Shown: in pieces, positions 37,979 through 38,977 of the stretch
How positions within the stretch are numbered: the first letter of the stretch is position 1
Layout of the letters: the number at the start of each line of letters is the position of its first letter
Origin: a virus
Length of the DNA stretch: 38,977 nt
Virus record (IMG/VR): IMGVR_UViG_3300046009_009987
Span: 1-38,977 of that record
Strand: one strand, 5' to 3'
Made by a program: the position numbers and the translations under genes
The notes under the pieces: model-generated
Told to the model about the DNA's origin: nothing
Database searches by the model: none
Seen by the model: only the letters and a program-made list of their open reading frames with translations

Positions 37979-38498
37979 TGGTTTCCTTTCCTTGGGAGAG
38001 TATTTTAAATGTGTGCTTAACTCTATGGAGAATATCTCTACTCATTTCAAACAGAGCATAATTATCTACTACCAAAGCCTTATTAGTTCCTCGTAACTTA
38101 TGATTTTTAATTTCTTCAAGAGTTATTGTTTTCTCTCTTGGCAAATCAATACTCTGCTGTTGTGACTTATGAGCTATTACTAAAACTGCATTGTGATTAT
38201 TTTTAACTCCATTGATTGCAGAATGAGTATGTCCCACTGCTATAGTCATAGACTCAACAGTGGCTTGGAGTTCAGACCTGCTCAACTCTCCCAAAATACT
38301 AGCTTCAATCTTCTCTCGCTCATCTTCTCGGATAGTAGATTCGAGTGAGGCGAGTTTGTCTAGTAAGTAATCAAATACTTCTTCTGGAGAAGCTTCAAGC
38401 CAATCATCATAATCATTTGTTTCTCTGTCCCTATCTGAACCGACAAACTTTGCGTAAAACTCATTTCTCATTTGCTCAGCTGTAGTGTTATTTGGCAT
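37971..38498 (-). CDS. Hypothetical protein (175 aa)
   Basis: Starts MPNNTTAEQMRNEFYAKFVG; the first half is acidic and helical with EDEREKIEASILGEL. A middle VGHTHSAINGVKNNHNAVLV is His-rich. The C-terminus is helical (FEMSRDILHRVKHTFKIL). Unrecognised. Starts 9 bases after the upstream stop. Confidence 0.7.
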   Translation of the reverse strand: MPNNTTAEQMRNEFYAKFVGSDRDRETNDYDDWLEASPEEVFDYLLDKLASLESTIREDEREKIEASILGELSRSELQATVESMTIAVGHTHSAINGVKNNHNAVLVIAHKSQQQSIDLPREKTITLEEIKNHKLRGTNKALVVDNYALFEMSRDILHRVKHTFKILSQGKETNE

Positions 38499-38507
38499 AA
38501 TTAGTCC

Positions 38508-38837
38508 CTAGCATTCAAAATTGTAAGTAAGATATACTGTCGGTGTTATTTCTAGCCAACAAGTACCAGCGAAATTATCACCACTTTCTCCGCTTGAGTA
38601 TTGACTAATATACACATTAAAGCCGTATTCATCCTGGTAGTCATCAACTCCTGGTTCGTCCTCAATTCGATACTCTGATATTTTATATTCATCTTCTTGA
38701 GATTTAATAAAACCTAACAACTTTTTTTTCTTATACTTACTCAAGTGTTTTGTTACTTCTGCAAGAGCTGCATTTTTCTTTTTCTGCCAATCATCATAGT
38801 ACTCATCCATAACTTCATCATAGGTAGGTATTTTCAT
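38508..38837 (-). CDS. Hypothetical protein (109 aa)
   Basis: Basic helical N-terminus (EYYDDWQKKKNAALAEVTKH), acidic middle (EDEPGVDDYQDEYGF), beta-rich end (GTCWLEITPTVYLTYNFEC). The ATG directly follows the stop of the partial zinc protein (TAGATG). Unrecognised. Confidence 0.7.
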   Translation of the reverse strand: MKIPTYDEVMDEYYDDWQKKKNAALAEVTKHLSKYKKKKLLGFIKSQEDEYKISEYRIEDEPGVDDYQDEYGFNVYISQYSSGESGDNFAGTCWLEITPTVYLTYNFEC

Positions 38838-38977
38838 CTAGCACCTCTCTCCACAACTAGAACATACTTTGTCTTCTTTTAGGGGTTGGTTGCAGCAAGA
38901 GAGGGGTTTACATTTATGCTCTCTGTAAGGCATCGGGAAACTTCCAGATGTGTACTTTGTTTCTATATATTCGCCAT
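38838..38977 (-). CDS. C-terminal part of a Cys-rich protein, cut by window edge
   Basis: The frame is open to the right edge, so only the last 46 residues are seen. They end with a Cys-rich zinc-ribbon-like sequence (KCKPLSCCNQPLKEDKVCSS then CGERC). An internal ATG at about 38933 could be an independent start giving 31 aa. Either way the Cys pattern (CC ... CSSC ... C) supports a zinc-binding protein. Confidence 0.5.
   Translation of the reverse strand, partial: GEYIETKYTSGSFPMPYREHKCKPLSCCNQPLKEDKVCSSCGERC

Overview
This window is a block of a tailed-phage genome (or a phage-derived contig), almost certainly podovirus-like. Every protein gene reads on the minus strand, so transcription runs from the right end (high coordinates) to the left. 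The DNA is AT-rich, genes are packed with ATGA or TAATG overlaps, and most starts have a Shine-Dalgarno (SD) sequence such as AGGAG or GGAAAG. TGA is used as a normal stop in many overlaps, so an alternative UGA-sense code is not supported. A CHAP endolysin with holins, and no spanin, suggests a host with a Gram-positive-type envelope. The FCIPK/LPD-type internal virion protein and the short YTKE-repeat protein remind me of phages assigned to Patescibacteria, but that host assignment is a low-confidence inference.

Layout from right to left. 38977-36585: small unknown genes, including two tiny membrane proteins. 36538-35834: a zinc-finger protein next to terminase. 35790-28473: packaging and head module (TerS, TerL, two small proteins, portal, a small protein, acidic scaffold-like protein, a capsid-associated protein, N4-gp56-type major capsid protein). 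28423-18615: decoration, adaptor, tail and fibre module, including a beta-helix protein, a two-fold repeated lectin-like protein, a head-tail adaptor, a propeller-like tail protein and small fibre-like proteins sharing a repeated module. 18584-11755: three large internal virion (ejection) proteins, the middle one carrying a PARP-like ADP-ribosyltransferase signature. 11655-9644: lysis cassette (XhlA-like protein, CHAP endolysin, holin) plus a MazG-like pyrophosphohydrolase.

9640-8745 is non-coding for protein and is the most interesting stretch. Two tRNA genes on the plus strand are each mounted on an 8-bp helix, and these two helices join a third, closing helix to form a three-way junction. 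Pseudoknots and long helices lie on both sides, so the whole region (about 800 nt) looks like one giant ornate RNA with tRNA domains. The tRNA anticodons do not match their bodies (Leu-type body with GGA, Ser-type body with UAU). A second structured, protein-free stretch lies at 7240-7600.

8741-1 is the early/accessory region: small zinc-binding and unknown proteins, an endonuclease V-like DNA repair protein, a candidate ssDNA-binding protein with an SSB-like acidic C-terminus, an RlpA-like protein, a VRR-NUC nuclease, an XRE repressor with a palindromic operator filling the spacer of its own promoter, a HAD hydrolase, and a coiled-coil protein ending in a sliding-clamp-binding motif (QLSLF). 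No DNA or RNA polymerase, primase, helicase or integrase is visible, so the phage depends on host enzymes or these genes lie outside the window.
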